Of a DNA stretch of 64,000 nt, positions 45,866-53,950 are shown in pieces; position 1 is the stretch's first letter; the number at the start of each line of letters is the position of its first letter. The notes beneath the pieces are model-generated. The model was not told the origin of the DNA, did not search any database, and saw only the letters and a list, made by a program, of their open reading frames with translations. A program made the position numbers and the translations under genes. This stretch comes from Pseudonocardia kujensis. GTDB lineage: Bacteria > Actinomycetota > Actinomycetes > Mycobacteriales > Pseudonocardiaceae. The stretch lies in contig NZ_JAJSOK010000002.1 in assembly GCF_021283305.1 (NCBI RefSeq), forward strand, positions 62,001 through 126,000, read 5' to 3'.

Positions 45866-46912
45866 ATGGGCCGGATCCCCCGCCGCTTCCGTCCGATCCT
45901 GGCCGGGGCCACGCTCCGCGACCGCCTGTACGCCTGCGGCGGGGCGCTCGCCGCCCTGTGTGTCACCGCGCTGCTCGGCTACGTCGTCGTGGGACCCGAG
46001 GCGGCGTTGCCGTTCCTCGTCGCGCCGGTCGGAGCGTCGGCCGTCCTCGTGTTCGCGGTGCCCGCGAGCCCGCTCGCCCGACCGTGGTCGGTCGTCGGCG
46101 GCAACGTGCTCTCGACGCTGGTCGGCCTCGGCGTGCTGGCGTTCGTCCACGACCCGTTCCTCGCGGCCGGGCTCGCGGTGGGCGGGGCGATCGCCGCGAT
46201 GTCGCTGTTCCGCTGCCTGCACCCGCCCGGGGGCGCCGCGGCACTGACGACCGTGATCGGCGGCAGCGTGGTCTCCGCCGCCGGCCCGTTGTTCGCCTTC
46301 GTCCCCGTCGGGCTGAACTCGGTCGTCCTCGTCGCGATGGGCTGGCTGTTCCACCGGCTCGCCGGCCACGCCTACCCGCACCGGGCACCGCGCACCGATC
46401 CCGCGGAGCGCCGCAGCCGGTTCCGCGCCGAGGACGTCGACCGGGCGCTGGCCGAGGTCGGTGAGGCGTTCGACATCAGCCGCGAGGACCTCGGGGTCCT
46501 GCTGCGCGAGGTGGAGACCCAGGCCCTCGTCCGGCGGCACGGTGAGCTCACGGCGGGCGACGTGATGTCGCGCGAGGTCGTCCGGGTGACGATGCACGAC
46601 ACCCCCGAGACCGCCCGCGCCCTGTTGCTCGCCCACGACCTCCGCACGCTGCCGGTGCTCGGACCCGACGGCGCCGTCGTCGGCACGGTCGGGCTCCGTG
46701 AGCTCGTGCGTCCCGCCACCTGCGTCGGCGAGCTGGCCTCGCCGCCCCTGACGGCCCCGGTGGACCTGCCCGCGCTGGCGCTGAGCCGCGCCCTGAGCGA
46801 CGGCCGCGCCCACGCCGCCGTGATCCTCGACACCGAGGGCGGGCTGTGCGGCATGGTGACCCAGACCGACCTGATCGTGGCGCTCTGCCGGGCCCTGACC
46901 GACCCGGTGTGA
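45866..46912 (+). CDS. HPP-family membrane protein with C-terminal CBS pair
   Basis: 348 residues. Residues 1-175 form the four-helix HPP domain, whose eponymous motif appears in SLFRCLHPPGGAAALTTVIGG. Residues 225-345 are two CBS repeats (TAGDVMSREVVRVTMHDT and GGLCGMVTQTDLIVALC). HPP proteins have been linked to nitrite or nitrate transport in chloroplasts and cyanobacteria, and the CBS pair should bind an adenine nucleotide and regulate. There is no operon partner; the next gene is convergent only 27 bp away. Confidence 0.87.
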   Translation: MGRIPRRFRPILAGATLRDRLYACGGALAALCVTALLGYVVVGPEAALPFLVAPVGASAVLVFAVPASPLARPWSVVGGNVLSTLVGLGVLAFVHDPFLAAGLAVGGAIAAMSLFRCLHPPGGAAALTTVIGGSVVSAAGPLFAFVPVGLNSVVLVAMGWLFHRLAGHAYPHRAPRTDPAERRSRFRAEDVDRALAEVGEAFDISREDLGVLLREVETQALVRRHGELTAGDVMSREVVRVTMHDTPETARALLLAHDLRTLPVLGPDGAVVGTVGLRELVRPATCVGELASPPLTAPVDLPALALSRALSDGRAHAAVILDTEGGLCGMVTQTDLIVALCRALTDPV

Positions 46913-46939
46913 CCTCGAGGGCGACCGGTTCCGGAGCCC

Positions 46940-47311
46940 TCAGCCCTCGAGGCGTGCCCGGACCGCCGACAGCCGCTGGATCAGTTCGGGCTCCGTGATG
47001 ACGCCGCGACGGACCAGCGAATGCGCCAACGACACCAACTGACTCTCCGGATAGGGCAAGCCGGAATAGAGGGTCGCGGACAGGGCGTCCTCTTCGTCGC
47101 GGCGAGCCCGGAAATCAGGGACATCCGCGTCGGAGGCGCAGTGGTCGAGTGCGTCGCAGAGCCCGTCCAAGCTGGTCTTCCACGGCGGAACCGGGTTGTC
47201 GACGCCGTACTTCGCCGCCATCCTCGGCCACACCTGGTTCTGTGTGACGATCTCCCGCAGCACTGCGACGTCGGTGTCGGGCACCGACGAGCCCCCGCCC
47301 TCCGCGGCCAT
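46940..47311 (-). CDS. nitrile hydratase/thiocyanate hydrolase accessory (activator-type) protein
   Basis: 123 residues of the small family related to the N-terminal half of nitrile hydratase beta subunits (NPVPPWKTSLDGLCDALD; SLAHSLVRRGVITEPELIQRL). In cobalt enzymes such proteins (p14K/P15K type) load the metal into the alpha/gamma subunit and assist cysteine oxidation. The start ATG at 47311 overlaps the alpha stop by one base; GTG 47314 is an alternative. The order beta-alpha-activator is that of cobalt nitrile hydratase operons. Confidence 0.75.
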   Translation of the reverse strand: MAAEGGGSSVPDTDVAVLREIVTQNQVWPRMAAKYGVDNPVPPWKTSLDGLCDALDHCASDADVPDFRARRDEEDALSATLYSGLPYPESQLVSLAHSLVRRGVITEPELIQRLSAVRARLEG

Positions 47312-48021
47312 CACTCACCGACCGGATGCAAAGCCGGCCGGGTGGCGACGACGACATTGGTCGTCACGCCGGCCCGAGGGAGCGCAACGCCGATCAGGCA
47401 GTCCCGGGTGACGATCTCGGTCAGCTGGTCCTCGGTCCAGTCGTCCGTGTTCTCCGGCCGCATCGGCATCACCATGAAGCGGTGCTTCTGGTTGGAATCC
47501 TGAACGCGGATCTCGACGTCCTCGTCCAGGTACAGCCCGAACTCGGACAGCACCTGGCGCGGATACCTGACCAGCCGGCGGCGGTAGTTGGGTGTGCGGT
47601 ACCACTCGGGCGAGTTGCCGAGGATGGGCCGCGGATAACACGAACACAGGGCGCAGACGATGACGTGGTGCACCGTGGGGGTGTCGACGAGGATCTCGAA
47701 AGCGGTGAAGTCGCTGGGCGTTCCGAAGCCGGTGGGCTCGAGCCAGTCGACGCCGACCTCCTTGCTGGCCGCCATCGGATCGGCGACCGCCAGAGCCTTG
47801 AAATCCGGATCGAGCCACGACCGGGCCACCAGGCGCGCGGCGGGCGTGGGCCCGATCTGCTCGGCGAACTCGGTGAAGCGACGATGCTCCTCCGCGGTGA
47901 AGATGCCCTTCTCGATGCACAGCTCGCGCAACGCGATCTCCAGCACCTCGAAGTCCGTGACCTCGTCGACCATCGGCTTGACGGTTCGGTCGTGGTCGTG
48001 GTCGTGGTCGTGGTCGGCCAT
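47311..48021 (-). CDS. nitrile hydratase alpha / thiocyanate hydrolase gamma-like metal subunit
   Basis: 236 residues. The metal-binding loop is VCALCSC (Cys123, Cys126, Ser127, Cys128). Classical cobalt enzymes have Thr and iron enzymes Ser at the position that is Ala here. The following YPRPILGNSPEWYRTPNYRRRLVR stretch (here split over two segments, YPRPILG and PEWYRTPNYRRR) and DSNQKHRF resemble thiocyanate hydrolase gamma more than classical nitrile hydratase. The N-terminus carries a (His-Asp) run, MADHDHDHDHD. It would hydrate nitriles or hydrolyse thiocyanate; sequence cannot decide. Confidence 0.85.
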   Translation of the reverse strand: MADHDHDHDHDRTVKPMVDEVTDFEVLEIALRELCIEKGIFTAEEHRRFTEFAEQIGPTPAARLVARSWLDPDFKALAVADPMAASKEVGVDWLEPTGFGTPSDFTAFEILVDTPTVHHVIVCALCSCYPRPILGNSPEWYRTPNYRRRLVRYPRQVLSEFGLYLDEDVEIRVQDSNQKHRFMVMPMRPENTDDWTEDQLTEIVTRDCLIGVALPRAGVTTNVVVATRPALHPVGE

Positions 48022-48059
48022 TGTCTTCCGTTTCTGCGCGGGACGGTCCGGCGGATCCG

Positions 48060-48899
48060 TCAGTCGACGGGCTCGAGCCAGCGCTCCGGGATCTCGGTGC
48101 GCAAGGTGTCGGTCGCGGTGCCGTTGTAGCCGTGCCACAACTCGGCCATGGTGAAGCTGACGACGTAGAACCACTCGGGCTCGGCGGCCGGTCGGTCCCA
48201 GGTCTCGTCCTCCGGCGCCGGGCTCTCGTAGGCGACAGCGGCGATCCGGCCCGTGGCGCCGCGCGCGTACTCCGGGGTGCGGGTGTAGAAGAGCACCGGC
48301 AGTTCGCGGACCCGCACCGGATCACCCACGGCGAACCTCGGCTCCCCCGCTCTGCCCGCGTACACCTGAGGGTCGCCCTTGCCCAGCGCATGCACGATGT
48401 GACTGTTGCGTTTCACCTGCGTTCCGTCGCCCTCGAACGCGGGCTCGGCCGTCAGTGTCCTCCCGGCCAGGCCGCCGTCGTAACGCCGTCGGACCTCTGC
48501 CATCCGCTCGGCGAGCTCCGTCAGCCCGAGGTGGTGCTTCTCGACCAGTACGCGGGCCACCGCCAGCAGCCAGCGGCCGTAGTAGGGAAAGCCGAGATAG
48601 ACCGCGCGGCCGACGTCGACGTTCCCGATGCGCCGCCGCTCCTCGGACAGCCAGATACCGCGCCAGGCCAGTACCTCGCACATGACGTACGTCATGTGCT
48701 CCCAATGCTCGTATTCCTTGTTCTCGTACCTCATGGGCACGTCCGGCTCACCACCGACGTCGTGCACCGGTTTCATGTACGCGGTGAAGCGATCGTGGTC
48801 GAGCAGATCCGGCGGGGGCGCATCGGGAAGTTCCGGGTAGGCCGACCTCAACCTGGACACGAGATCCAGTTGGGCGGCACGATCGGCTGCAGTGCTCAC
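48060..48899 (-). CDS. nitrile hydratase beta-type subunit (fused ScnA/ScnB-like)
   Basis: 279 residues. The N-terminal half (KPVHDVGGEPDVPMRYENKE; HWEHMTYVMCEVL) and the C-terminal SH3-like half (VRVRELPVLFYTRTPEYARGATG; EWFYVVSF) correspond to the two separate small subunits of thiocyanate hydrolase, or to one nitrile hydratase beta chain. The GTG at 48899 has GGGGAGA seven bases upstream; the longer frame above it is not family-like. It is the first gene of the beta-alpha-activator operon. An inverted repeat lies 87 bp upstream. Confidence 0.83.
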   Translation of the reverse strand: MSTAADRAAQLDLVSRLRSAYPELPDAPPPDLLDHDRFTAYMKPVHDVGGEPDVPMRYENKEYEHWEHMTYVMCEVLAWRGIWLSEERRRIGNVDVGRAVYLGFPYYGRWLLAVARVLVEKHHLGLTELAERMAEVRRRYDGGLAGRTLTAEPAFEGDGTQVKRNSHIVHALGKGDPQVYAGRAGEPRFAVGDPVRVRELPVLFYTRTPEYARGATGRIAAVAYESPAPEDETWDRPAAEPEWFYVVSFTMAELWHGYNGTATDTLRTEIPERWLEPVD

Positions 48900-48985
48900 G
48901 ATGGCTTCTCCCCGGAGTCCGAACCTGCGCTGACTCATGACCCGTGCCGGCCGTTCTTCGAGCACCCGACCTTTCGGTGAGCTTA

Positions 48986-49015
48986 CGAGTGAGCCAATTC
49001 GCTGTCGTTCACTCG
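48986..49015. promoter_or_regulatory. inverted repeat upstream of the nitrile hydratase-like operon
   Basis: Arms CGAGTGA (48986-48992) and TCACTCG (49009-49015) around a 16-bp AT-richer centre. A further GTGAGC/GCTCAC pair flanks it. This is a candidate operator; no dedicated regulator gene is adjacent. Confidence 0.4.
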
Positions 49016-49547
49016 AATGTGTACTCGCTCGGCTCACCCAGTGACCCCCTGCCCAGCTGGACGACCAGGTCAGGGTGCGGCGTGGCATGACCTCGGGTGG
49101 ACGAGGCTTGCCGGTGGACGGGCCGATCGCCTGGGTCGACGGGTCAACGGCGTCGGGCTCGATGCGCCCCGGTAGTCCCCGGACGGCGTGAGGGCCGTCA
49201 CTGTCAGTCTGGGTGTGGGGTGCTCGACCACAGTTGAGGTCGGGCGAACGTGCTGCTCACTCCGCCGACTGCGGCTCGCCCCGGCAGGGCATGGGGGCAC
49301 GGTCGGTGGCCGAGCGGGTCCGCGTATCCCGCTTCTGGGCTTGGTGGTGGGGCGGCGGGCGTGTAGCGTTGATCTCGGTCACCGTAGTTCTGATGTTCGT
49401 GTTTTAGGGCGCGCTCGCAGGATGATGATGCGGGCGGATTCGCTGTCTTTGGTGTAGCTGAAGTTGGCTGCCGTCTGGGAATCACTTTGACCCGGGCAGC
49501 CACGGGCGTGGTTGTTCCGTCCAACGCTACGCGACAAGGAGCACCAC
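49016..49547. other. gene-poor stretch upstream of the cold-shock gene
   Basis: 530 bp without a convincing gene. Base composition is lower in GC than the neighbours, and frames on both strands are short or of non-coding character. The last 150 bp should contain the promoter and untranslated leader of the cold-shock gene. A minus-strand stretch at about 49379-49480 encodes SESARIIILRARP-like sequence and may be a relic. Confidence 0.5.
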
Positions 49548-49748
49548 ATGATCCGTGGAACTGTGAAGTGGTTCAATGCCGAAAAGGGCTTCGGTTTCAT
49601 CGCCCCGGACGACGGCGGCGCCGACGTGTTCGTTCACTACTCGGCGATCGACTCGTCCGGGTTCCGGGAGCTGACCGAGAACCAGGCGGTGTCCTACGAG
49701 GTCACCCAGGGAGCCAAGGGGCCGCAGGCTTCCACCGTGCTCATCTGA
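49548..49748 (+). CDS. cspA: cold-shock protein CspA family
   Basis: 66 residues, single OB-fold. RNP1 is KGFGFI and RNP2 is VFVHYSAI, preceded by [11 protein letters not shown]. It binds single-stranded RNA/DNA and acts as an RNA chaperone. AAGGAG lies before the ATG. It is monocistronic: a strong terminator starts 23 bp after the stop. Confidence 0.95.
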   Translation: MIRGTVKWFNAEKGFGFIAPDDGGADVFVHYSAIDSSGFRELTENQAVSYEVTQGAKGPQASTVLI

Positions 49749-49770
49749 GTCGGAACCAAGCGCCTCTCGC

Positions 49771-49821
49771 CCGGCGGTGGTGCCCCGCGTCCAGCGGGCA
49801 CCATCGCCGGACCTGTTTTGC
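49771..49821 (+). terminator. rho-independent terminator of cspA
   Basis: A 15-bp stem (49771-49785 with 49796-49810, one G-U pair) with a 10-nt loop, followed by a TGTTTTGCCTT tract. This is the clearest intrinsic terminator in the window. Confidence 0.85.
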
Positions 49822-50486
49822 CTTCAGCACGTGATCGTCACCGATACCTGAGAGAACCGGCGAGGAGCCTTTCATCTCCGCTCGACACCGTTCCCAGCCC
49901 GGCGCCGCGACCCTCGCGTGCGTTCGCCCGCAGCGTCGTCGCGTCGTTTCCTCGTCGCGTCCGTGCGCCGTCCCTGAATCGAGTGGGGTTCGCTGCGATG
50001 AGCTGCAAGCGGACCAGTTCCGGGGAGCCGAGCCGGCCGACACGCCGCCGAGCGACCCTTCCTCCGTGGAGCGCAGTAAGCCCGCCCCGCGCGGCCCTCG
50101 CATACCATTTGACACCGTGCGCGGCTGAAAGATCAGCCCAAGGCTGGGCGCGCGGGCAGCGCGTCGAGCCAGGCGACCTGCTCAGGAACGGTCTCGGGCG
50201 ACCGAGCAGCCGGTCAGCGACGAGTGGGAACCGGTCGAGCCCACTGATTCCGCTGGCAGCCCTCACGCCACTCAACCCACTCCGCCGCCGCCCACAGCCG
50301 CAGACCAGGGGATCGGCCGCGGGCGTGCCCCGCGCCGGCCGCTGTCAGGTGCGTGCTCGATCACTGACGACAGTCATCTGCCCGAGACCTACTCGACGCC
50401 TGCGGCACGCGAACGCGACGGTGAGCGGCCCGGCCGCGACAGGCCGAACATCTGCGCGGGTCTTGGTCGAGGTCGACGTCACCGGA
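49822..50486. other. intergenic region with no recognisable gene
   Basis: 665 bp. Long frames run through it on the plus strand, but their composition (Arg/Ser/Pro-rich, no domain, no ribosome site) is that of non-coding GC-rich DNA. I see no RNA gene. Confidence 0.5.
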
Positions 50487-50846
50487 TCAGGGCGATTCGG
50501 AAGCGCGGGTCACCGTGAACCCGCTCGCCTGGACGCGCTGGTTCAGCTCGGTGTTCATGCGCCGCGCCTCTTCGAGCTGGTCTTCCAAGATGATGATGCG
50601 GCACGCCGCCTCCACGCCCATGCCCTCGTCGACCAGCGCCCGGACCCGGGCGGCCAACCGCAGCTGGTACCGGGAGTAGCGACGGTGTCCCCCGGGCGAA
50701 CGCTGCGGGACGAGCAGCTTCACCTCGTCCAGGCTGCGGAGAAACCCGGGCGTGGTACCGAGCATCTCCGCCGCTCGACCCATCGTGTAGGCGGGGTAGT
50801 GCTCGTCGTCGAACTTGTCAGCCCCGATTTTCGGGTCTCGGGTCAT
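50487..50846 (-). CDS. MerR-family regulator
   Basis: 119 residues. The winged helix of the MerR family is clear: YPAYTMGRAAEMLGTTPGFLRSLD, then SPGGHRRYSRYQLRLAARV, with a short dimerisation helix behind. There are no effector-domain cysteines, so metal sensing is unlikely; it resembles HspR- or SoxR-like minimal regulators. GGAGG precedes the ATG by four bases. An unusually strong hairpin sits in the 5-prime region at 50864-50893. Confidence 0.88.
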   Translation of the reverse strand: MTRDPKIGADKFDDEHYPAYTMGRAAEMLGTTPGFLRSLDEVKLLVPQRSPGGHRRYSRYQLRLAARVRALVDEGMGVEAACRIIILEDQLEEARRMNTELNQRVQASGFTVTRASESP

Positions 50847-50863
50847 TCCACCTCCACAGACGA

Positions 50864-50893
50864 GGGGCCCCGGTGCAGTCGCACCGGGGCCCC
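50864..50893. terminator. perfect 13-bp GC hairpin upstream of the MerR gene
   Basis: Arms GGGGCCCCGGTGC and its exact complement with a 4-nt loop, 18 bp before the MerR ATG. It could end a transcript coming from the right (a short minus-strand frame stops 5 bp before it) or be an attenuator or operator for the MerR gene itself. No U-tract on either side. Confidence 0.5.
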
Positions 50894-50899
50894 AGGGTT

Positions 50900-51483
50900 A
50901 GCTCTTCACACCATCAACCGACTCGAACGTCGGTCTTCTCGACCCGCAGGACACTGAAACCAACTTCTGCGGGAAAACGCATCCGCGTAATAACCGAGAA
51001 TCACCTTCCGTTCCGACGAGACGATACCCACTGGCCACACGGCCGGTAGCGGGTCTGACAGTGAGCTGCTTTCCCTTCTCCTCAGTGTTGCGACTTGCTG
51101 GTGTTGCGACTTGCTGGTGTTGCTTCACGGGTAGTTACGTCATCTCCCGTGCTGATCTTCTCTCTCTTCAACGCGGAGGAGACTACACACAGCCGTGCGC
51201 GGATGTCTACCTCGGGGGGGTGAGATTTTCTCGGGTACGCGAGGTGCGCCAGCGCCCCGGGCCGTGAAGCCCGCTCCCTGCCTTCGGTCACAGGCGGGCG
51301 GCTGAACGGTGATCTGGGGACGATCTGGGTCCAGGCCCGTGACGATCCCTCCGGGACGCGTTAGGTTGACGTGGTCAGGTCGGACAGCACGGGGACCATG
51401 GTCGGACTCACCGCACAGGTCTCCGTCGCCAAGAGTCGCGCTCCGCGCGCTCGGCGAGTGCTGAGCCGGCTCGAGGAGTACCC
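50900..51483. other. gene-poor stretch of lower GC
   Basis: 580 bp with no confident gene. It contains the 16-bp tandem repeat at 51087 and, before 51484, a plausible TTGACG element at 51365. A 76-codon minus-strand frame (50898-51128) has no ribosome site and mixed codon third positions. Confidence 0.45.
51087..51123. repeat. 16-bp tandem repeat, 2.3 copies
   Basis: GTTGCGACTTGCTGGT repeated at 51087 and 51103, with a partial third copy at 51119. Confidence 0.8.
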
Positions 51484-51681
51484 ATGACGCGGCTCGGAAC
51501 CGACCGTTCCCTGAAGGAACCCAGCGAGTGGGCGGCGCAAACCGCTGCGTACGAGGTCGCGTGCCGGAGGCAGAGCGTCAGGGCGGCGCGGATCGTTGCC
51601 GATCGGGCCACGGACGCGGCCGACTGTCGCGAGCTGCTCGACATGCTCGGACTGGGGGCCGACGACCACCGGGCAGGCTGA
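51484..51681 (+). CDS. small hypothetical protein
   Basis: 65 residues, mostly helical and charged (EWAAQTAAYEVACRRQSVRAA; ATDAADCRELLDMLGL). GAGGAG lies five bases before the ATG, and a TTGACG element lies about 120 bp upstream, so expression is plausible. I do not recognise a family. It lies in the accessory region between the MerR gene and the degenerate stretch that follows. Confidence 0.5.
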   Translation: MTRLGTDRSLKEPSEWAAQTAAYEVACRRQSVRAARIVADRATDAADCRELLDMLGLGADDHRAG

Positions 51682-52239
51682 CCCGCTCACCGCGCTCCGC
51701 CGGGAGGATCCGGCCCGTCGGGGTCGTGTGCATGGTGGGGCAGCCACGGTCTCCCCCGGGCAGCCGCATCCACTTCACTCTGCTGGACGCGGAATCCGCG
51801 CCGGCCGTGTCCGGCGTCTACCGCCTCCAAGGCCCCGCGTCGAGCTGGCCGGGCCGGCCGGGCGGCCCGTGACGTAGTTCGATCGCTCCGGTCACGATCC
51901 CGCCCGGCCATCATCGGCCGTGAGTTCGCCGAAGTGGTCTCCTCCCTGGGCTACGGCACGACGGGACTCTCGCTGCGACAGCGGCTGTTCGGGATCACGG
52001 ACTGGCACCGCCACGGAACGCCGCGCCGCGGTCGCCGAAGCCGTGCGCGTCCTCGCCTCGACTCCGCGGGTCCGACCGGCCGCGGCGCGGCGGCACTCGG
52101 TCGCGCGCCGGGAATCCCGCGAGCTGCGCAAGGACACCCGCGGACCTCGCGGCGGAACGCCGCGACCGGGGACGCCGGCCTGGGCGGGCGGGTCCCCGGT
52201 CGCGGATGCGGAGGAGACGGCCGGGGACGCCGGCCGTCG
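51682..52239. other. stretch with protein-like fragments in different frames, possibly decayed genes
   Basis: About 560 bp without an intact gene. One plus frame at about 51905-52020 reads REFAEVVSSLGYGTTGLSL then RQRLFGITDWHRHGT. A second frame takes over near 52015 (ERRAAVAEAVRVLASTPR). Another fragment near 51757 reads PGSRIHFTLLDAESAPAVSG. These look like a frameshifted remnant, family unknown. Confidence 0.4.
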
Positions 52240-52782
52240 TCAGCCGGTCCTACGCTGCGCGCCGACGAGGACGAAGACCATCGTGCAGGGCGAGTCGCTG
52301 CGGTTCCGCCAGGCGTGCCGGGTGCCCCGCTGCACGACGCAGGTTCCCGGGGTGACGTGCGCCTCGGCCCCGTCGTCGAGCTCGAGGTACACCTCGCCCT
52401 CTACGCAGACGCCATAGTCGACACTGTCGGTGGTGTGCATACCGGGGCTGTCGGGTTCGAACACCCCGATCAGACCGGGCTGGGTCCGCTCCGCCTGCGC
52501 CGCGGCCTCCTCGGGGTCCGCGTCCCCCTGCTCCGCTGCGGCGGAGTCGGGAGGGAAACGCACCACGATGAACCGCGAACCACCGGGCCCGGGGAAGAAC
52601 GGGAACGGCACCGTCGCCGGGTTGTCCCCCGCGCCGACGGACGGGAGGCCGTCGGCGGTGCCCCAGATGTTGAAGATGTCCAGGCCGAGAACGGTTCCCG
52701 GCTCGACGGACTTCTCCTCCGCGAACACCGACTTGCCGTCGGCGGTTCGGTCCGTGACGACCTTGCTGACCTCGAATGCCAC
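52240..52782 (-). CDS. cupin-domain protein
   Basis: 180 residues. The C-terminal half is a cupin barrel: GVCVEGEVYLELDDG, then VTPGTCVVQRGTRHAWRNRS, with only part of the metal-binding His set. The N-terminal half is an extra domain (FNIWGTADGLPSVGAG, FIVVRFPPD). Such proteins are often dioxygenase-like or small-molecule binding proteins in aromatic or terpenoid catabolism. AGGAGG lies six bases before the GTG. It follows the MBL gene on the same strand by 32 bp. Confidence 0.8.
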   Translation of the reverse strand: MAFEVSKVVTDRTADGKSVFAEEKSVEPGTVLGLDIFNIWGTADGLPSVGAGDNPATVPFPFFPGPGGSRFIVVRFPPDSAAAEQGDADPEEAAAQAERTQPGLIGVFEPDSPGMHTTDSVDYGVCVEGEVYLELDDGAEAHVTPGTCVVQRGTRHAWRNRSDSPCTMVFVLVGAQRRTG

Positions 52783-52814
52783 CGTGTTCCTCCTGACGTC
52801 GTGACCGGCGTGCC

Positions 52815-53669
52815 CTACAGACCCACCCATCGCCTGCCGGTTCCGCGGACGATGCGGCCGAAGGCCGAGCCGCTGAAGTGCCCGTCGGCGGCGAGGACCT
52901 CGGAGTCCCCCTCGAGCTCCGCGGCGATCTTGTCCCGGGTGCGGGCGGCCGTCTCCGGATCGACGTCGAAGATGATCCGCAGGTCACCGTCGGCCAGCTG
53001 CAGGGGGCAGTGCACGACGTCGCCAAGGATGATCGCCCTGTCCGCACCCGAGGAGATCACCGCCGAGCAGTGCCCGGGCGTGTGCCCCGGGCTCGCGAGC
53101 ACGTTGACCCCCGAGGCGACGAGCGCACCGTCACCCACGGACTCGATCCGGTTCACCAGCGGCGCCTGGACCGCTTCCGGGTGCGGCCCGACCACGGCCA
53201 GTTGCTCGTCGGTGACGCCCTGCCAGAACTCGAACTCGCCCTCGCCGACGACGTACCGGGCGTTGGGGAAGGTCAGCTCGCCGTTCTGTGCGGTCCAGCC
53301 GACGTGGTCGAGGTGCAGGTGGGTGTAGAACACGACGTCGACATCGGCCGGTTCGACGCCGGCCTGGCGCAGGCTCGACAGCAGCTGACCGCCGCGGAAC
53401 ACGCCGCCCACCGGGGGGAACGGGACCGTCATGTCCCCGAAGCCCAGGTCGACGACGATCTTCTGGTCGCCGGTCTCGACCAGGAACCCGCCGAGGGTGA
53501 GCAACAGCTTCCCCTCGGCGTCGAACAGCTCTCGATGGGCTTCCCAGAGCGCCTCGTTCGAGGCCGGGAAGACCGTGCCCGCCTCGACCGTGGCGTCGCC
53601 GTCGGGCAGGTAGGTCACCTTGATGTCACCCACGTCGATGGACTCGAGGGGTGCGGGTCGTGCGGACAT
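52815..53669 (-). CDS. MBL-fold metallo-hydrolase
   Basis: 284 residues with the metallo-beta-lactamase motif THLHLDHVGW (His117, His119, Asp121, His122), a third His in SPGHTPGH near 197 and Asp in LGDVVH near 218. It resembles lactonase/N-acyl-homoserine-lactonase-like hydrolases. It probably opens a lactone or ester formed in the same gene cluster (LLM oxidoreductase upstream, cupin downstream). The substrate is unknown. Confidence 0.87.
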   Translation of the reverse strand: MSARPAPLESIDVGDIKVTYLPDGDATVEAGTVFPASNEALWEAHRELFDAEGKLLLTLGGFLVETGDQKIVVDLGFGDMTVPFPPVGGVFRGGQLLSSLRQAGVEPADVDVVFYTHLHLDHVGWTAQNGELTFPNARYVVGEGEFEFWQGVTDEQLAVVGPHPEAVQAPLVNRIESVGDGALVASGVNVLASPGHTPGHCSAVISSGADRAIILGDVVHCPLQLADGDLRIIFDVDPETAARTRDKIAAELEGDSEVLAADGHFSGSAFGRIVRGTGRRWVGL

Positions 53670-53708
53670 GGTCGTCCTCTCTGATCTGTGGGTGCGGCGG
53701 GAGAGCCG

Positions 53709-53920
53709 TCAGCCGGCCAAGGCCCCGAGCACCGGCTCGAACGGTGGATCTGGGTTTCCACGACCACGCCCTGCGCGAGGTAGGAGTCGCCGTCGAGCAG
53801 GGACTTCAACTCGGTGGTCCGGTCGCCGACCTCGACGACGAGGATGCCGCCGGTGCCGTCGTCGAAGGGGCCCGCCAAGCGCACCGCGCCGGCGGTCACC
53901 TGTTCCTTGAGGTGCGTCGG
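53709..53920 (-). pseudogene. YciI-like protein, truncated and frameshifted
   Basis: HLKEQVTAGAVRLAGPF and ILVVEVGDRTTELKSLL, then GDSYLAQGVVVETQI, are typical of YCII-domain proteins. The usual ending PFEPVLGALAG is present but in a different frame; the shift lies at about 53741-53750 (one base missing). The N-terminal 30 or so residues are also missing, where the frame runs into the LLM gene end. It sits between the LLM and MBL genes, so it was probably part of their operon. Confidence 0.65.
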
Positions 53921-53950
53921 GCAGCCATCGCCGACTCGTCGCCCGCGCGC

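Noticed and set aside
49379..49600. Transposase remnant upstream of cspA
   Set aside because: A short minus-strand stretch looks protein-like, but no transposase motif, inverted ends or target duplication can be seen.
49818..50957. A 379-codon plus-strand frame after cspA
   Set aside because: Arg/Ser/Pro-rich with no domain or ribosome site. It starts inside the cspA terminator tract and overlaps the well-supported MerR gene.
50898..51128. 76-codon minus-strand frame before the hairpin
   Set aside because: GTG start without a ribosome site, codon third positions not GC-biased, no recognisable family. Kept only as a note in the hairpin finding.
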